Positions 4,400-6,307 of a DNA stretch of 6,307 nucleotides are shown in pieces (within the stretch, counting starts at the first letter, position 1; each line of letters opens with the position of its first letter). This DNA is from an uncultured Bacilli bacterium (GTDB taxonomy: Bacteria > Bacillota_I > Bacilli_A > RF39 > UBA660). The DNA lies in assembly GCA_944332105.1 (NCBI GenBank), contig CALVJI010000065.1, positions 1 through 6,307 on the forward strand, given 5' to 3'. Under the pieces are notes generated by a model that searched no databases, had not been told where the DNA came from, and saw only the letters and a list, made by a program, of their open reading frames with translations. The position numbers and the translations under genes were made by a program.

Positions 4400-4971
4400 G
4401 TGTAATTTGGTTAATTTTTATTGCAGTTGGTTCCTTTTTCTTTATTGGAACGGGAAATATTGATGTTTTAAATGAAGAAATTTTAAAAGGTGGAGCAGAT
4501 GGTATTAAGTTATTAACAGAAATGCTTCCGTTATTAGTGCTTTGGACTGGAATTATGCAGATTGCTGAAGATGCCCATCTTTTAGATTTGTTTGCTAAAT
4601 TGGTTCGACCTGTGCTCTGTAAGTTATTTCCGAGTTTGCCAAAAGATCATCCGGCATTAGGGTATATTGCTAGTAATATCGCGGCGAATGCTTTAGGACT
4701 TGGAAGTGCAGCGACACCTTTTGGACTAAAAGCGATGGAGTGTTTACAAAAAGATAATCCAGAGAAAGATACGGCGACTGAAGCAATGATTACTTTTCTG
4801 GTTTTGAATACTGGGGGAGTGACACTTGTGCCGACGACGGTTATTGCACTTCGTCTTTCTTATGGTAGTGTGCATCCTTCAGAAATTATTATTACAAGTA
4901 TTTTGGCTACCTTGTGTTCTAATGTTTCTGGTTTAATATATGATTATTTTAAAAGGAGAAAGAGAAAATGA
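4393..4971 (+). CDS. spmA: Spore maturation protein A
   Basis: A 192-residue integral membrane protein, close to Bacillus SpmA in length (just under 200). It has the conserved NIAANALGLG (95-104) followed by SAATPFGLKAM, then LNTGGVTLVPTTVIALR (138-154), typical of the nucleoside-recognition/gate-domain family to which SpmA and SpmB belong. Hydrophobic segments lie at about 2-20, 41-57, 131-153 and 163-183, and the C-terminus is basic (KRRKRK). In Bacillus, SpmA and SpmB are needed for full spore core dehydration and heat resistance; what they transport, if anything, is not known. The start overlaps the end of the carboxypeptidase gene by 7 bases with GGTGG upstream, and the end overlaps spmB, so the three genes form one translational unit. 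Related proteins also occur in bacteria not known to sporulate, so sporulation is suggested, not proved. Confidence 0.92.
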   Translation: MVSVIWLIFIAVGSFFFIGTGNIDVLNEEILKGGADGIKLLTEMLPLLVLWTGIMQIAEDAHLLDLFAKLVRPVLCKLFPSLPKDHPALGYIASNIAANALGLGSAATPFGLKAMECLQKDNPEKDTATEAMITFLVLNTGGVTLVPTTVIALRLSYGSVHPSEIIITSILATLCSNVSGLIYDYFKRRKRK

Positions 4972-5483
4972 ATTCTAATTATATCGTTCCTATTTTTGTC
5001 CTCTTTATTATTTTGTACGGCTTTAAGAAAAAAGTAAATATTTATGATTCGTTTTTGGTGGGAGCAAAAGATGGACTTTTAACTACTTTTCGAATTGCAC
5101 CGGCTGTAATTGCAATGGTGTTTGCTACTAATATTTTTTTGAATTCGCATTTCTTAGAATTTGTCTTTTCTTATTTTACACCTATTTTAAAAGCTTTAAA
5201 TATACCAATTAGCGTTATTCCAATGGCTTTAGTACGACCAATATCTGGGACTGCTTCTTTAGCTATTATGAGTAATATTTTTGAATTATATGGACCTGAT
5301 TCTTTTGTTGGAAGGTTAGCGAGTAATTTACAAGGATGTACAGATACAACTATTTATGTTTTAGCACTTTATTTTGGCTCGGTTAAAATCACGAAAACTA
5401 AGCATGCTTTATCGGCTGGTTTGTTTGCTGATGCAGTAGGAATAATCGCGGCCTTTGTGATTACTTTTCTCTTTTTTGGATAG
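4968..5483 (+). CDS. spmB: Spore maturation protein B
   Basis: A 171-residue membrane protein, near the usual SpmB length (about 175). Family signatures are RPISGTASL (90-98), GPDSFVGRLAS (109-119), QGCTDTT (122-128) and YFGSVKITKTKHAL (135-148). Hydrophobic segments lie at about 4-19, 40-60, 79-100, 128-139 and 150-170. It starts inside an ATGA overlap with the spmA stop and has a strong AGGAG site (4954-4958) nine bases before the ATG. It is expected to act with SpmA in one membrane complex during late spore maturation. It is the last gene of the cluster. Confidence 0.92.
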   Translation: MNSNYIVPIFVLFIILYGFKKKVNIYDSFLVGAKDGLLTTFRIAPAVIAMVFATNIFLNSHFLEFVFSYFTPILKALNIPISVIPMALVRPISGTASLAIMSNIFELYGPDSFVGRLASNLQGCTDTTIYVLALYFGSVKITKTKHALSAGLFADAVGIIAAFVITFLFFG

Positions 5484-5488
5484 TTTTT

Positions 5489-5523
5489 GAGGACTGATAA
5501 ATAAAGGAACAAAGCCTCTTTTT
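5489..5523 (+). terminator. Weak candidate terminator after spmB
   Basis: GAGG (5489-5492) can pair with CCTC (5515-5518), and with one bulged base CT can pair with AG, before a run of five T (5519-5523). The loop is long (17 bases) and the stem short. Its place, just after the last gene of the cluster and before a new promoter, is the main support. Confidence 0.35.
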
Positions 5524-5557
5524 ACGTATATTTGTTCGATTTATTTACGCATAAAAT

Positions 5558-5587
5558 TTGACAAACTAGCATATAATATAGTATAAT
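5558..5587 (+). promoter_or_regulatory. Housekeeping sigma-A type promoter
   Basis: TTGACA (5558-5563) and TATAAT (5582-5587) are both perfect consensus hexamers, with an 18-base spacer. They lie 35 bases before the start codon at 5623, so the leader is short. A perfect 10-bp palindrome TTTCCGGAAA (5596-5605) follows near the expected transcription start and could be an operator, but may be chance. Confidence 0.85.
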
Positions 5588-5622
5588 GATTCTGCTTTCC
5601 GGAAAAAGAAGGATGGTTAGAA

Positions 5623-6282
5623 ATGAAAAAATTACCCTCGGTTAAGACTATATGTATAGCTTTAATCGGAATATGTAGTATTCAATTAGTTGCAATGATG
5701 GTTAAGAGTATCACTATTTTATCAATGGATAGTGCCCTTTTATCAAATGGAAGCGTTTTGATTGAATCCATCGTTACAAAAGCCAAAAGAGAGCGATTTG
5801 AACAAATAAATTACACCCCAGAGAGTTATAAACAAGAGATTGAAATTGTGCGTCTCAAGGCTTCTTCTCCTGTTATTGTTTTTGAAGGCATGACAATGGA
5901 AGAACTTGGTGAGAAACTAGATAGAAGTCTTAATAGTAGTTTAGAAGGCTATGGTCTAGTATTTGCTAATTATGCGATTCAATATGGTGTGGACCCGTAT
6001 TTAGCAGTCGCGATTGCTTTACATGAAACAGGTTGTACTTGGACATGTAGTAATCTTGTTCAATCTTGTAACAACGTTGGTGGAATGAAGGGTAGTGGCT
6101 GTGGAGCTTATGCAGCATTTGAGTCTTTGGATGCAGGAATTGAAGCGATGATTAGAAATCTAAGTGAAAATTACATTCAAAAAGGACTTAATACTCCGGA
6201 AACTATTGGAAACAAGTATGCTGCTAGTGATACATGGTCAACAAAAATTCATTCTTATATCAATAGAATACGAAATGCTTAG
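5623..6282 (+). CDS. Membrane-anchored glucosaminidase-like protein
   Basis: A 219-residue protein with a basic N-terminus and one hydrophobic segment (about 8-27), either an uncleaved anchor or a signal peptide, then a linker and a C-terminal domain (about 107-219). That domain resembles the N-acetylglucosaminidase/lysozyme-like peptidoglycan hydrolases: FANYAIQYGVDPYLAVAIALHETG, with Glu135 in HETG as the likely catalytic acid, then NNVGGMKG (150-157), AFESLDAGIEAMIRNLSENY and a conserved Trp205-Ser-Thr-Lys region near the end. Four cysteines (138, 142, 149, 160) surround the active-site region and may form disulfides outside the cell. The probable role is cutting the glycan strand of the cell wall. 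The ribosome site AAGGATG (5609-5615) is seven bases before the ATG. It has its own promoter and terminator, so it is a single-gene unit. The substrate is not certain; a lytic transglycosylase is the alternative. Confidence 0.78.
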   Translation: MKKLPSVKTICIALIGICSIQLVAMMVKSITILSMDSALLSNGSVLIESIVTKAKRERFEQINYTPESYKQEIEIVRLKASSPVIVFEGMTMEELGEKLDRSLNSSLEGYGLVFANYAIQYGVDPYLAVAIALHETGCTWTCSNLVQSCNNVGGMKGSGCGAYAAFESLDAGIEAMIRNLSENYIQKGLNTPETIGNKYAASDTWSTKIHSYINRIRNA

Positions 6283-6307
6283 AATAGAGAAATCTATTCT
6301 AATTTTT
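6281..6307 (+). terminator. Terminator of the glucosaminidase-like gene
   Basis: AGAATAGA (6281-6288) and TCTATTCT (6293-6300) form a perfect 8-bp stem with a stable GAAA tetraloop, followed by AATTTTT up to the window edge. The 5' arm begins within the TAG stop codon, so the terminator overlaps the gene end. Confidence 0.85.

Overview
The window is AT-rich, with Bacillota-like gene content: a spore-maturation pair next to a D-Ala-D-Ala carboxypeptidase, strong purine-rich ribosome binding sites and a TTGACA/TATAAT promoter. It looks like a low-GC Bacillota chromosome, perhaps an uncultivated gut Bacilli-type lineage; the lineage is inference. Nothing in it looks like phage structure or packaging genes.

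Bases 1-3293 form a diversity-generating retroelement (DGR) with an unusual layout. The 3' end of a target gene (1-231) carries a variable repeat (VR, 46-156). Two strong hairpin terminators follow (249-321). Next come four tandem template cassettes instead of the usual one. Each has a conserved GGG(A/G)TAATCTA promoter-like element, a template repeat (TR1 385-492, TR2 761-868, TR3 1114-1224, TR4 1501-1607) and a conserved spacer RNA (Sp) of about 186 nt. Cassettes 2 and 3 end in good hairpin/T-run terminators and cassette 1 in a weak one. Cassette 4 ends in a hairpin without a T-run and runs into avd (1841-2188) and the reverse transcriptase gene (2181-3293). The VR matches TR3 at 105 of 111 positions, and 5 of the 6 differences are at TR adenines, the DGR signature. 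TR1, TR2 and TR4 have no partner VR here, so they probably serve other targets elsewhere. One Avd-RT pair would then act on four distinct templates.

The cassettes look like a duplicated two-cassette unit with later exchange. Leaders and 5' TR halves pair 1 with 3 and 2 with 4, whereas 3' halves and Sp regions pair 1 with 2 (176 identical bases) and, less strongly, 3 with 4.

Bases 3332-5483 hold an overlapping operon, a DD-carboxypeptidase followed by spmA and spmB, matching the Bacillus dacB-spmA-spmB cluster of spore cortex and core maturation. A separate unit follows with its own promoter (5558-5587), a small membrane-anchored glucosaminidase-like protein (5623-6282) and a terminator (6281-6307). 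The 1.6 kb from 232 to 1840 has no credible protein gene; it holds terminators and template cassettes.
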